A DNA stretch of 64,000 nt from Mycocentrospora acerina (taxonomy: Eukaryota > Ascomycota > Dothideomycetes > Pleosporales). A program made the translations under genes and the position numbers. Positions 11,828-22,532 of the stretch are shown one piece after another (position 1 is the first letter of the stretch; each line of letters starts with the position of its first letter). The stretch is taken from contig JAKUHH010000148.1 in assembly GCA_022701365.1 (NCBI GenBank), forward strand, positions 124,001-188,000, read 5' to 3'. A model generated the notes under the pieces. The model worked only from the letters and a program-made list of their open reading frames with translations, searched no databases and had not been told where the DNA came from.

Positions 11828-12536
11828 AATTAGGGGTTTTCGATCTTATTGGCTCATCATATTCAAGGCGCTGTGCGACGATATCCCATAGTTATATTTA
11901 ATTATTTAGGTCTCATTGTTCAACCTAATTTTTCTTTCCATCGACCTTTTCTAAAACATCAAAAATATGTATCATCTTTTAAGAAGTAGTCAACACAAGA
12001 GGTGTTTTTTTTTTCACAAGAAACCTGGAAACAAGCTTTTCTCTACCAGTCAGCGTGATGTGACATTACCCGGGACTGATAACCATGACTGGACACGGGG
12101 GCATCATTCGAGAACAATTTGACAACAACTAGAAGCTCCACCCTGAACAAGGAGTGTGCCACACGCGCCAGGATGCGCCTTACAAGCGGGTAGACCCGCG
12201 CATCAGGGTACGCGCTTGGAGATACGCGTATCTAGTCCCACGCATTGACGAGTAATACGCACTGTAGCAAGTCGATACGCAGAAAATACGCGTATAGAAG
12301 CCAGACCCACATAAGTTTCATACGCAAGCCAGTAAGCTTGCCTGAAGAAAACGCGAAAATAGCACTTGAATTGTTGTCAATGGGGTTGTCAAGGGCGTAA
12401 ACAAATAAGGGGTCAACACAGCCTCCTAGAGGAATTTTATATCTATCGTGCTTGTGGCATTTATACAGTGACATTGCATTCTACATTCTCTCTTCTTCAA
12501 CCCACAAGCCTTTTTTCTAATCTTTCATTTGTCAAG
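11828..12536. other. intergenic region upstream of RTA1-like gene
   Basis: No gene seen. It contains a poly-T tract near 12006 and a cluster of ACGCGTAT-like palindromes and half-sites between about 12205 and 12295. A pyrimidine-rich leader ends with TTTGTCAAG immediately before the start codon at 12537. Confidence 0.5.
12220..12295. promoter_or_regulatory. cluster of ATACGCGTAT palindromes
   Basis: The perfect 14-bp palindrome AGATACGCGTATCT lies at 12220-12233 and the 10-bp ATACGCGTAT at 12286-12295. Two half-sites of the form ATACGCA lie between them (near 12255 and 12275). They sit 240-320 bp upstream of the RTA1-like start. The repetition and symmetry suggest a dimeric regulator site; the ACGCGT core matches the MBF box. 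No binding evidence is available. Confidence 0.4.
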
Positions 12537-13545
12537 ATGGCTGGATACAAATATTATCACTACGATCCTTCGATCGCTGCAGCAGTCGTTTTTGTCTTGC
12601 TCTTTTCTGCCGTTTCAATTCGACACATACAACTTTTATTCAAACACAGGTCATGGTACTTCATCGCGTTCATAATAGGATGCTTGTGTAAGACCCCAAA
12701 GTACGCCTGTAGCCTTTCTCCCGCTGACCGCACCTTTGTCTATAGTCGAAGCTGTCGGTTACGGCAGCCGCTGTGTATCTGCCAAACAAACGCCTGACTG
12801 GACTCTTATGCCGTATATTATTCAAAATCTGCTGCTCCTACTCGGACCCACGTTCTATGCCGCTTCCATCTACATGATCCTTGGACGTCTTATCCGCCTG
12901 CTCGATGCGAATTCATATTCGTTGATCAGGTCAACATGGCTCACAAAGGTTTTCCTCCTGGGAGACATACTCTCATTCTTCAGTCAAAGTGGAGGTAAGC
13001 GACAGTCTATATTCAGAGCAGTCGGCAAGAAGCTCAAGTCAAGTCCTTGTGGTAGAAGCTAACCAAGTAAAACAGGTGGTGGCATACTCGCTACAGCCAA
13101 AACCGAGGACGCACAAAAGATGGGCAACAACGTGATTCTGTTAGGTCTCGGTATTCAAGTCGTCTTCTTTGCCTTTTTCATGGTCGTCACCGTCATCTTC
13201 CACCTCCGCATCAACAGCAAACCGACCACGAAATCATTTACAACCGCCGCGCCTTGGAAGAGACTTCTCTGGATACTCTACGCTACTAGCATGCTCATCA
13301 TGATACGATCGCTGTTCCGCATGGTGGAATATGCGCAGGGCAACGACGGAGAATTGATGAAAAAGGAGATGTACGTGTATATCCTCGACGCTACACTTAT
13401 GTTTATTGTTGCGGCGATATTCGCGGTATCTCATCCCAACGAGGTCCTTGGAGTTTATATCAGTGTGGAACACGATGTCGGAAGCACGAGCAACTTGGAC
13501 AACTACCCTATGATTAGGGAGGATGGACGAATGAGGGGGGTGTAA
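12537..13545 (+). CDS. RTA1-like lipid-translocating exporter family membrane protein
   Basis: Three exons, 12537-12687, 12746-12994 and 13076-13545, give 289 residues. Exon joins restore GCLFEAVGYGSR (exon 1/2) and FSQSGGGGILATAK (exon 2/3), both hallmarks of the RTA1 family. Seven hydrophobic segments are visible, among them AAAVVFVLLFSAVSI, LLLLLGPTFYAASIYMILGR and VILLGLGIQVVFFAFFMVV. RTA1/RSB1 proteins sit in the plasma membrane and are linked to resistance to aminocholesterol, azole or sphingoid-base stress, possibly through phospholipid translocation. The specific substrate cannot be read. The C-terminal tail is short and hydrophilic. The family call is firm. Confidence 0.9.
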
Positions 13546-14266
13546 TCTCTCGGTGGGGGAAGTTTGGTTGAATATGTGGCATGAGCAAGGGATCATTCAA
13601 CGTGCTCGATACTTCAGTAGCGGCACTTGTAGATGAACTTGTCACAGTTTGGCGTTCGGCGTTCGGTCTGGTGGCATGTTTGGCAATGGAATTGCTTGCT
13701 GAATTGCTGGCTTTCATTCTCAAGGCAGATAATTCACCTTGTAGCACCAGTATGATTTTCCTTTGTAAGACAGACTGGAGAACATCTCCAAAGTATATAT
13801 CCATCAGTTTCCTCTGTTCTTCGTTGTGCTTCTTCTGTCCTCGATTGTTTCAACACCATAATTTCCCTCCCCCAGTCCCGATTCCGGATATCGTATCAGC
13901 TCATACGCTAATGCTACCTGCCACTACTGCAACACCATAGTCGTGGTGTACATGCCTTCTGCTGTGTTTGTAATATCCCATCTGCGTCGAAAGCTTGTTG
14001 CTCATGAACGGCGAAGTTGAGAACCTTTTGTCGGCTTTTACTGCTCGACCTGAACTTGGAAACCGTTCTTTCGCGATGAGTGTTGCTCCCCTCTACTGCG
14101 TCTAGGTCCACTATAGCCCGCCACTCAGTACCAGAGTGCTACCCACAGCCCGAATTACCGTGTATCGGCGCCCTTTCGGGAAAGACGCCGATGTGGTATA
14201 TGCAAGACAGCGTGTTGCCATATCGCTATTAAACTCTTTCATGAAGATCCTCTTCTGAAATCTCTT
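13546..14266. other. intergenic region between convergent genes
   Basis: The 3' flanks of the RTA1-like gene and of the minus-strand cysteine-rich gene meet here. Open frames on both strands are short and featureless. A two-step hairpin lies at 14164-14192. Confidence 0.5.
14164..14192. repeat. stem-loop, 7-bp plus 4-bp stems
   Basis: ATCGGCG (14164-14170) pairs with CGCCGAT (14186-14192). Inside it CTTT pairs with AAAG around a CGGG loop. It lies between two convergent genes and could shape transcript 3' ends. Fungi do not use intrinsic terminators of the bacterial kind, so no role is assigned. Confidence 0.4.
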
Positions 14267-14710
14267 TCAAACCCCCCTTCCTAACTCGCTTGCGTTTTTG
14301 TTACCACATTCCTCCTCATACCCTTTCAAGCACGTTCCCTCACACTGTTCATACTCCAGAGTCAACCGCAGAGTCACCCTATCAACATGCACCTTTCGGC
14401 ACTCATCCACACATGGTGCCGCAGCAAGATATAATGCACAGCACTGTGGCGTACCGACCGCTTTCGTGCAAAAGTCTGATGTAGATGGCGATGAGGAGGA
14501 AGGCAGGATGTGCGTGATCAAGCCATCGACTGTCGATGTATACCGCGGAACGAGGTGGAAGATGAACAGCGGGACGCACAGTCCAAAGAGTACGACGATG
14601 AAGACGCGTTTGTAGCGAAAACGAGAAGGTGTTGTCGTCGTTGTAATTTTTATCTTTGTAGTTTTGGCGACTGGGAGGGAGAGATGCATGTTTTGGGTGT
14701 GCCTGCTCAT
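14267..14710 (-). CDS. small cysteine-rich type II membrane protein, unknown
   Basis: A single-exon frame of 147 residues. A Thr/Lys-rich N-terminus precedes one transmembrane segment at about 35-55 (VFIVVLFGLCVPLFIFHLV). The start charge pattern (RFRYKR before the helix) predicts a type II topology with the C-terminus outside or in the lumen. The outer part has eight cysteines at 81, 90, 91, 100, 104, 123, 127 and 135, in a C-x8-CC-x8-C-x3-C-x18-C-x3-C-x7-C spacing. This suggests a disulfide-bonded domain of two helical hairpins. I do not recognise the family. The cysteine order and the signal anchor argue that it is real and not a chance frame. Function unknown. Confidence 0.6.
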   Translation of the reverse strand: MSRHTQNMHLSLPVAKTTKIKITTTTTPSRFRYKRVFIVVLFGLCVPLFIFHLVPRYTSTVDGLITHILPSSSSPSTSDFCTKAVGTPQCCALYLAAAPCVDECRKVHVDRVTLRLTLEYEQCEGTCLKGYEEECGNKNASELGRGV

Positions 14711-15867
14711 GTCTGTCTCGATTCTTTGCTTTTCCTTCGCTTTCTTTGGATTTGATTTGAACTCGATAAAAAAGGAAATTCGGAAGGCGCGTACAAACGC
14801 GGGGAAATCAGTCGTCTTATGTACGACTTCCGCGTTTGGGTGTGGGACGAACCGTCGACCGAACTGTACCCTAGTAGTACCGCCGTGCGGCTGAGGTTAG
14901 ATGAAATGAGCTGAGCTCAGTCTACGCGTCCGAAACACGACCGACAATATATACTTAGCTTGTTAGCGTGTAGTTTACTTGTCACCCTTTGCGTGAGGGC
15001 AACAGCAAATGATAACCTACAAGCAATGGAGACAGGGAGACGTTGGTGACAACTGCAGTGTGGTGTCGGCTTACATTTGTGTGGATGCAAGCCATGCAAA
15101 ACGTCCCGACAAACGGCAGCGCTATGACACTGAGACAAGCCACATCTGGCATGCGCAGATACCGGGCGAAGCGGGTGGAGCGGAACCTCTGCCCAATAAC
15201 CTTGGGCTGGCACTGACTGGTGCTCGTGTTGAGAATTTATGCTTGCGTTCACAGCCGTTAGATTGTGAGTCGCAGCAAGGCTGTGAGACGCTGAATTTGA
15301 TGGTGTGCAGCAAGGCGCCCCGATTCATAGAGTGCAGTAAAACGAACCTCGTATATGATGATTAGGCGTGCAAGGGTGAAAACTTTAAGCTGCTAGTACG
15401 ATTTCTAAGACGCGTATCGCTTTTCTCGCAGAATTACGGGCGAGAAGCGGAGTTGTGGTTAGAGCATTATAAGTGTGACACACGTAATCTGATACTGTCA
15501 GGCGTGCAATGCAATGATGGGTCAAACAATTATCGTAGGTTGTTATAATTTGATGTAGAATGGCGTTGTGTATTGAGTAGTGCCTCTCAACAAGCATTCA
15601 TGGTATCGCTGTCAACCAGCTAGATAGTTATTCCCCTGGCAAATTCAGGGGATCTCAACTGGCTCGCACTTCTGTGGAAGTATTGCGATCCGCCAGCACC
15701 GTTGAATAGGACGAGTCCGACCCATCTCTGAATGTCCCGTATTTGTGCACATGTGGCAAACGGCTTATTCCTACTACGCCGATCACAATACACATCTATT
15801 TTGCCATGGAACTAATGCTGGGCGTTGCCAGTGATGCAGAGAAGCGTTGACTTCTCGACGCATCCGC
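14711..15867. other. intergenic region, 1.2 kb
   Basis: It contains the promoter of the cysteine-rich gene on the minus strand and the 3' flank of the ZIP transporter. Overlapping frames around 14917-15365 have no coding character. Nothing else is seen. Confidence 0.5.
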
Positions 15868-17361
15868 TCACGACCAGGAGATACTACAGTCATCAGCAAA
15901 GGTCGCCTGAAGGAATATGTCAAAACTTACGCAAGCATGATACCTGCACCTGTAGCCATGGCGGCAAACTGCATAGCCGTCTTCCTCAGCTCCTTCCCCT
16001 TGTCCGGACCAGTCTCCAGTAACTCAGGAATAACTGCTACAGTTCCAACGTACAGGAATGTTCCTGCGGTGAAAGGTAGCAGCAAGTCTCCCCACTGCAG
16101 ACTGGTCCCCGCCAGTCCCACCACAGGTCCCCCGCTTCCGTCTTTGGCCGAGCCACCAAGTTCCTGCACTGCAATACCAATGCACGTGCCTAAGAAAGCG
16201 CCCGCAGCAGTGATGAACTGGGCGCCCATGGCTGCCCGTTTGCTAAACCCAGACTGGATAAGCAGTGCAAAGTCGCCCACCTCATGAGGAATTTCGTGGA
16301 AGAAAACAGCGACCGTAGTGGTAGCACCTATGGTGGGAGAAGCGTAGAAAGAGGAGCTAAGGGCGAGGCCGTCGGTGATATTGTGGGTGAAGTCTGCGAT
16401 GAGATTGAGATAGCCGCCAAGTTTGACGCTGGCACTGATCTCCTTCTCCTTCTCCGTCTCTATGGCGGATGTAGTGGCATTGGTGTTGGATTTACGGGCG
16501 CGAAGAGAGTCCTTCGCGTCGCCAGTAGCAGCACCCGTGGTGACGGCAGATGCGTCAACCTTGTCATGCGAATGGCCGTGCGAGTGGTCATGTCCTGCGC
16601 CGCCCGTCGCAATCCGCAATCCCTTGTCCATGGCCACAAACGTGATGAAGCCGGCCATGATAGCCACACCCAGGAGGAGGTTCTTGTTGGGCTCCACCAT
16701 GACAAACTTGACCTTGTCGTGCTCGTCCTCGCCCAAGAAGATCTCAGGCAGTAGATGGAACAACGTGTCGCCCAGCAGTCCGCCCACGGCAAAAGCCACC
16801 ATGACGGACAGCGACGAGGGGTCGATGTTGGGGGGGCATAGTGCAAGGAGAAAGTTGGGAGGGCCTGAGATGTATAGCGTTGCGAGCAGGGCGTTGACGG
16901 CGGGGCTTCCGGGGAAGAGGAAGGCGAAGATCTGGGAGGAGAGGGACGAGGTGGTGGGGCTGGTGGCTACCTTGTGCGAATTGAGGGCCTGGACGAGGGG
17001 ACATTGCTGAAATTATGTTGTTAGTGGGTGAGTGGGTGAAGGAATGAGTGAAGGAGTGAGCGGGCACGCGACAGACAGACATCATGGTGCTCCTTGTCCG
17101 TTGACGCGTGTCGTGTGCCCAGAAGAGGGATGGCTTGTGCTCCCGTCTTCTGATGTCTGGAATGCTGGAATTGGACGAATGTAGGAGGGAACGAACAAGT
17201 CAAGAAATACGCACCTGCAGTTGTTCTTCAATCTCGCCCACACTCAGCGCGCCAACCGGCACTCCCGTCTCGCCCTTGACTGCTGCTCCAGCCACATTCC
17301 ACGCGAGCACGCCAACAAAAATTGCAAGCGACAACAAGGTTCTATTGCGACGCGACACCAT
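15868..17361 (-). CDS. ZIP zinc transporter, KE4/ZIP7 subfamily
   Basis: Exon 1 (17361-17215) encodes a signal peptide (LLSLAIFVGVLAWNVAGA). Exon 2 (17006-15931) encodes the transporter core. The metal-pore helices read HNITDGLALSSSF and FFHEIPHEVGDFALL, as in LIV-1-type ZIPs. A histidine loop (HDHSHGHSHD) lies between early helices. KE4 homologues (yeast Yke4, human ZIP7) release zinc from the ER or Golgi to the cytosol. Reading straight through would stop at TAA at 15927, directly behind a perfect GC|GTAAGT. I prefer a 47-bp intron (15930-15884) and a 16-nt last exon, giving an AISWS end and 412 residues instead of 408. The 208-bp first intron is unusually long for this window. The gene is divergent from NOP16. 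Confidence 0.85.
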
Positions 17362-17603
17362 GACGACGCGTTTCGTGCTGCTCGACTATGCCTGGATTGG
17401 TGGGGGGACAAATAGAGCCTGGGGAGGGTGACGTTGCGTTTCAGGGGTCTCGATGCTGTGTCTGGACGGTCGACCTCTTATCGATAAGCACTAGCGCCCT
17501 GCAATCCGAAATTTTGGGGAAGTCGCGACCGCACACCCTTCCCACCCACCGCTCCACCAACCACCCCCAAACCACCGTCCAGACACCCCAAGCCCGAAAA
17601 ATC
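17362..17603. promoter_or_regulatory. bidirectional promoter between ZIP transporter and NOP16
   Basis: Only 242 bp separate the two divergent start codons, so one short region must drive both genes. It contains CCAC/CAAC-rich runs (17536-17580) just upstream of NOP16 and GC-rich patches. No clear TATA box was seen on either strand. Confidence 0.6.
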
Positions 17604-18387
17604 ATGGGTCGCGAACTCCAGAAAACGAAGAACCGCTCGTCCATCCCCAAGAAGCGCCAAAATGGACCCTCGAAGAAGAAGATTCTGCAAAACCCAATCA
17701 TCGCAAAGCACTGGTACATTCCCCTTCGCTCTAACCCACCCCCACACCTCTCGCTGACTCAATTCTCCTAGGAACCAGAAGGAAACACTCACCCAGAACT
17801 ATCGCCGTCTTGGCCTGACCTCGCGCCTCAACCACGCCACGGGCGGTACTGAGAAGACCATTGCCCTGCTCGGCCTCAACGACGCAAAATCTTCGCGCGC
17901 CGACACGGCCTCAAACAGCACTGCGCACGCGCTCAACATTGTCAGCAAAGCACCCCAACACATTGAGCCCGAGGAAATCGAAGTCGAGCGCGACCCCACC
18001 ACTGGCGCTATCCTGCGCATCATCGGTCAGAAGGAGGCGCCCTACAACCCGCTCAATGACCAACTCAACGAGCTCGAGGACGACGGCGAGGTCGAGTGGG
18101 ATGGGTTTGCTATGGTGCCCGAGCACGCTGAGGATGATGACCAGGTCAACCCCGTAGTGAGAGAGCTGGAGGAGGCGGCGCGAAACGGTGCCCGCAAGGC
18201 GCCGAGGAAACAGAGTCAGTTGGAGCAGGAGTGGGTCAGCGGGCTGGTGGCAAAGTATGGTGATGATTACGCACGGATGGCGAGGGACAAGAAGCTCAAC
18301 CCTATGCAGCAGACGGAGACCGACATCAAGAAGCGCGTGAGGAAGTGGAAGGAGGGCAAGGAGAAGGGCGGAAAGGTGTGGACCTAG
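17604..18387 (+). CDS. NOP16: ribosome biogenesis protein NOP16
   Basis: Two exons, 17604-17713 and 17772-18387, encode 241 residues. The intron is 58 bp and splits a Trp codon. The N-terminus MGRELQKTKNRSS, then KKKILQNPIIAKHW, and the exon 2 start NQKETLTQNYRRLGLTSRLN, are the conserved NOP16 head. The C-terminal part WVSGLVAKYGDDYARMARDKKLNPMQQTETDIKKRVRKW (about residues 188-227) is its signature tail. NOP16 is a nucleolar component of 66S pre-ribosomes needed for 60S subunit maturation. The N-terminus is strongly basic, fitting RNA binding and nucleolar import. The middle is acidic and variable. It shares a short promoter with the ZIP transporter. Confidence 0.95.
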
Positions 18388-18842
18388 ATGGTTATTGCGC
18401 AGTTGTTGAAAGATTATGAGTGTGAGGTGGAAGGTTTCGCACCACATTGTTGGGGAAAAAGACAGCATAGCATTCAAGACTCGAGGCTACCGCCAACCTC
18501 AAGTCCTTGCAGGAAACGGCGTTCAGGTAGCAATTCATCGTAATCATTTCTCTTGCACCTCACCTCAGCTCTTATTGGCTCATCTTAACTCCAATGACTT
18601 CCTAACAACCCGTTGCGCTCTTTCTCTGAACTAGTATCCTCTCCCCTGAACCTTACTCCTTGACACCAGCAAAGAAAAACTTTGTCGTCTCTACAAATCA
18701 ACAACCCAAACATTTCAGGAAACTCTTTCCTCGTCACGTCACATTCCCCCTCCACGCTCTCTTCATTTCCGCACGCAAAAATAATGCGCGCCAATGCATC
18801 CTTCACTCAGCCCAAGAAGATCTTGTAGCAGCAAAAAAGATG
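18388..18842. other. intergenic region downstream of NOP16
   Basis: The 3' flank of NOP16 and the region 3' of the minus-strand tRNA. No gene seen; the opposing short frames near 18585-18845 look like chance. Confidence 0.5.
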
Positions 18843-18935
18843 TGACTTGTCTGAGGCTTGAACTCAGGACCTTCAGTGTACTAACTTCCTCGAAGAATGT
18901 TAGACTGACGTGATAACCAACTACACCAACGAGCC
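18843..18935 (-). tRNA. tRNA-Val (anticodon AAC) with 19-nt intron
   Basis: On the minus strand the sequence folds as a cloverleaf. The acceptor arm GGCTCGT pairs with ACAAGTC with one C-A mismatch, and the discriminator is A at 18843. The D arm is GTGT/TCAC with loop AGTTGGTTA. The anticodon stem is TCAGT/ACTGA, and the T arm is CTGAG-TTCAAGC-CTCAG. The loop CTAACA places anticodon AAC at 18899-18901. A 19-nt intron (18879-18897) follows base 37 and contains GTTAG, which can pair with CTAAC of the anticodon loop as in typical tRNA introns. Internal A and B boxes are present. CCA is not encoded, as expected for a eukaryote. It reads GUU valine codons. Confidence 0.85.
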
Positions 18936-19451
18936 AATGGACGTTTGATGACAAATGGTAAATTACATGACATATATTGAAACCACAAATCACGAATTAT
19001 TGAGATTGTGTGTTTGAGAGTGTAGTGTTGAAGTTTGACTTGAAATATCTGAAGAGAGGTGAAAGTGGGGTTGAGTGGATGAGAATATGTTGCCCCACTG
19101 TGGGGGAGAAATCTGGCGATTTCTGGCACGGATGGTTCAGAACTTTATGAATAGCCACTACAGATCAGCTTCGCTCTACTCCATTCCAGTAAGTTATCAA
19201 TATAACAAGTGTCATTTGTTGTCTTCGGTTGAGGTGTAGGTGCTCAATGACCATGTCAAGTCTTCCGGAATCACAATTTTTAGCGTGGAACGTGAGTGAT
19301 GTCTTTCATTCCGTGAAGCTACCAGCCAGCCACTTGGATATAAATAATTCCAAAATAAGATGCAAATTTCTCAAACATTAGTATTAAACAAATTCGATAT
19401 GGTTACGATGCTTCTTGCCAATTAAGGGGTATTGTCTTTTTCTTTCCCCGC
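18936..19451. other. intergenic region between tRNA and transporter
   Basis: Upstream flank of the tRNA and 3' flank of the siderophore transporter; AT-rich around 19330-19400. Nothing recognisable. Confidence 0.5.
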
Positions 19452-21502
19452 TTATAGACCTGTCACTGCTCGCCGTTTCCAAACCCTCCAGCTCCTCTTC
19501 TGCCTCGTTTCTGAGTTTCCGATAACCCTCCCTTCAACCTTCTGGTCCATCTCATCGAGCTTGTAGTTTTTCAGAAGAAATGTCAGCGGCACGATTGGGG
19601 CGGCCGCCGCAAGCGCACCGATGAGCAGGTATCGCATGGTTTCCTGGTAAGCGCGATTAATCGCAATCCGCTCTGGTGAACTCGATGGATACAAAGTATA
19701 ATTCGAAGCTACGTTAAGATCACCGTAGATGGTTGTGTACGTCGATGCAACATCAGGAGGAAGGTATTGTTGCAGCTTTTGAGGAATATAGGTGCTCCAA
19801 ATCGCGCCTGAGATGGCTGAACCGACTGCACCGCCGACTTCGAGAATCGTGAGCCATACGGTTGTTGCGGCGGCGACTTGTTGATGCGAAACCGAAGCCT
19901 GAACGCCGAGTTGGACAGGAACATTAAGAAAACCACCGCCGATTCCAATGGCGATTTGGGTTCCGACGAGTGAGCCCACTGACGCAGATTGAGTACGGTA
20001 CGCCAGCATCAAGCCCATACCAATGAGATAGATGCACGAGCCAAGCGTAACATAGTATTTGTAGTGTGCTGTGTACTTGATGACCAGAGATACTGCAATG
20101 GAAGATACTGTGGAACTGAATGAAAAAACTCGGGTGACATGGCCTGCCGTGGTGATGGACAAACCTTGGACTATGCGTAGGTAGGAGAAAAAGTATGGGT
20201 AGACCGACATGCTACATATTTTGTCAGTTCAGCATCTAATGCAATTAATTCTGCTCTTACTAGAAAGCCACTGCGGAATTTGTTAGAATAGAATCACACA
20301 GGGCGAACTTTGATCTTACTGAAGTAGAAAAATGCAATCAAGCTGCCAGCAACGACTGTTTTGTCCCTAAACAACTCTGGCGGGAAAAATGCCTTTGGCG
20401 CCAACTTTTCGCTCGTCTCCCAGAATGGAAAAACAATTAGCGTTACCCCTCCGATAACCAGCATCGCAATCATACTGGGGTTCGTCCATTTGCCATTTGC
20501 ATTCGGCGCGAGGGTGAGTGGGAGAAGTACAAGAGAAATGCCTGCAGCAAGCAGCAGTAAGCCAAAGAAGTCGAGGTCATACCACAGGTTCTTCAGGATT
20601 TCGCATAACGAATGTCCCTTCAGAGAACTGCCAAGGTCGTATCCAAGCTTCTTTGCCCGTCGCTGATTCATCCATAAACTCACAGCCAGTGGTATAAAAC
20701 AGATGGGTAAAATGATGGCCCAAAGTCCATAGCCCCAGCGCCAAGTCGAATTGTTCAATATGCTTGCGCCAACCTTAGGGCCGGCCCAAACAGTCCATAG
20801 AAATGGCACATCGAAGAGTGTGGAGAAAAGCGCGCGATTTAGCAAGTCCGTTGTATCGGCGACGAAGATTTGTTGGAGTATCTGAAGTCCATTGAAACCA
20901 GCTGCCCAGAAAATTTGCGCACTAGCATACGTCTCAACGTTACGAGAGGCAGCTTGCTGGATGTATCCAATAGTGTAAAGAAAGACAGTGATACAAAAAG
21001 ACTCCAAACGACCGAAGACATCGGCAATCTTACCCATGGGCGGTTTGATGACGGCTAGAATTCTGGACGTTAGCTTTTGTATAAGATTATGTGCCTGTAG
21101 CTCAGAACTGACAGCTAACTACGCCCTGCACAACAGCTATTGTAGATACGAGGGAGTGCATTCGAAAAGCACTGGTGGCATAGGGAACAAGAAGTCCAGT
21201 GACTTGGATTTCAAGAGAAGTTACATTGGCAATAAGCAACAATCTGAGATATTCATCAGTGGGTGTACTTTGAGCTGAGAATCTTCAAGTCCATCAACGT
21301 ACGCAACATAAGCTATCACAAGCGATGTTTTTGTCCAACTCTTACTGACAGCCTCGATACGCTTTACTCCAGCCTGCACATCAGAACGTTTACTAGCGGA
21401 TTCACCGCTCTGCCGGGGAAGAACGCTGTCATCATTGCTGTGTTGTATATCTTTATCAGTCACAATATGGCTTCCACCACTGGAAGTAGTTGAATGCTGC
21501 AT
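19452..21502 (-). CDS. siderophore-iron transporter (MFS, SIT family)
   Basis: Five exons in transcription order, 21502-21303, 21243-21113, 21054-20320, 20270-20261 and 20211-19452, close to 611 residues. A hydrophilic head is followed by 14 hydrophobic segments. Exon 2/3 joining gives SSVIKPPMGKIADVFGRLESF, the SIT signature after helix 2. Further marks are TLFDVPFLWTVWAGPKVG, WRWGYGLWAIILP and FFYFMAFYMSVYPYFFSYL. The family imports ferric siderophores by proton symport at the plasma membrane. Exon 4 is only 10 nt and codes for the middle of FFYF-MAFY. It is needed to keep frame, and both flanking introns are 49 bp with CTAAC or CTGAC branch points. Substrate (ferrichrome, fusarinine or other) is not determinable. 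No siderophore synthetase is nearby. Confidence 0.9.
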
Positions 21503-22532
21503 ACTTTGCCCTGTTTTCGACAATAGATGCAGATTGACAATGAAAACTCAGACTTGCCAAATTTCTCAATGACGAAACCAGCCATTTTAATTTGATCGGC
21601 CCTGCACTGCCAGCCCACCACTGTCTATGTCGCGCTAGGATCCATATGGCAAGGCTCGCCGAGCCAAGTGAAGTCGTGCCATGGCAAGCAACACGTTTGT
21701 GCGAACCACATGTCTGAAGTGCGACAAACGAGCTGTGCGATGATGTGCGACTAGTCATGCACCTCGTCCCCGAGCACTTGGAAGTGCCATCAGCCTTGCC
21801 TCATGGCCAGTAGCTATGTCAATCTTATCAGATGGTGGTCTTGGTAGCTTCTTGGTCTACGTCAGCGTTCCAGTATTCAAAGGTTCGCTTTTATCATATC
21901 CGACCACTGGCCATCAGATCTTAACTTGCAGTCCAAGTTGTTTTTCCCTTTGTGGTTTCACTTTCCGAAATTATGCTGTTGGGCAACGTTGTGTGTCAAA
22001 TACCCAATCCAAGAGAGACTGAAAGGCCTGCTTGCATTGTGTATGTCTTGCAGCACCTGCCTTTTGAGGAAGATTGGACAAGCATGTATTTATATTCTCC
22101 AATTTGAGTAAATAGTGTAGCACCACAACGCCTTTGATGATACGCGCTTTGGTAATATGGACCCAATGTGTCCTGGCAATGAGGGACAGATGGCAAGCAA
22201 TGTTGTTGACGCGAGAACACGACAGAGAGCTGAACGCAGCATGGTTGTTAGGAGTGACTAAATAGCACACTGCTGAGAAGAGACAAAAAACTGTAATGTC
22301 CCAAATGTAACTGTCACACTATCTTCGCTCTAGCATTAAGCCATTTTCATCAAGGAAGGCAACTTTCACGCTAACAACCTCTTGCTCTAAGAGTTAAGCA
22401 AAAAAATTCATCGCATCACACACAACCTGTGGCTTGAGAAGTCGAGGTTAAATTTATTAATAGATTAGGTCGGCGTGTACTTTTTGCGCGACAGTTTTTC
22501 GATCATTGCTACAGTCCCGCTCTCTTTTACTA
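21503..22532. other. intergenic region, 1 kb
   Basis: Promoter of the siderophore transporter (left) and 3' flank of the GlcG-like gene (right). Short opposing frames near 21456-22270 show no domain. CCAC and GATA-like strings occur, but none is diagnostic of an iron regulator site. Confidence 0.5.

Noticed and set aside
16284..17010. Long plus-strand frames opposite the ZIP transporter
   Set aside because: They are antisense shadows of a GC-rich conserved gene; the minus strand carries the ZIP motifs.
17911..18477. 188-codon minus-strand frame opposite NOP16
   Set aside because: Antisense shadow of the conserved NOP16 exon 2.
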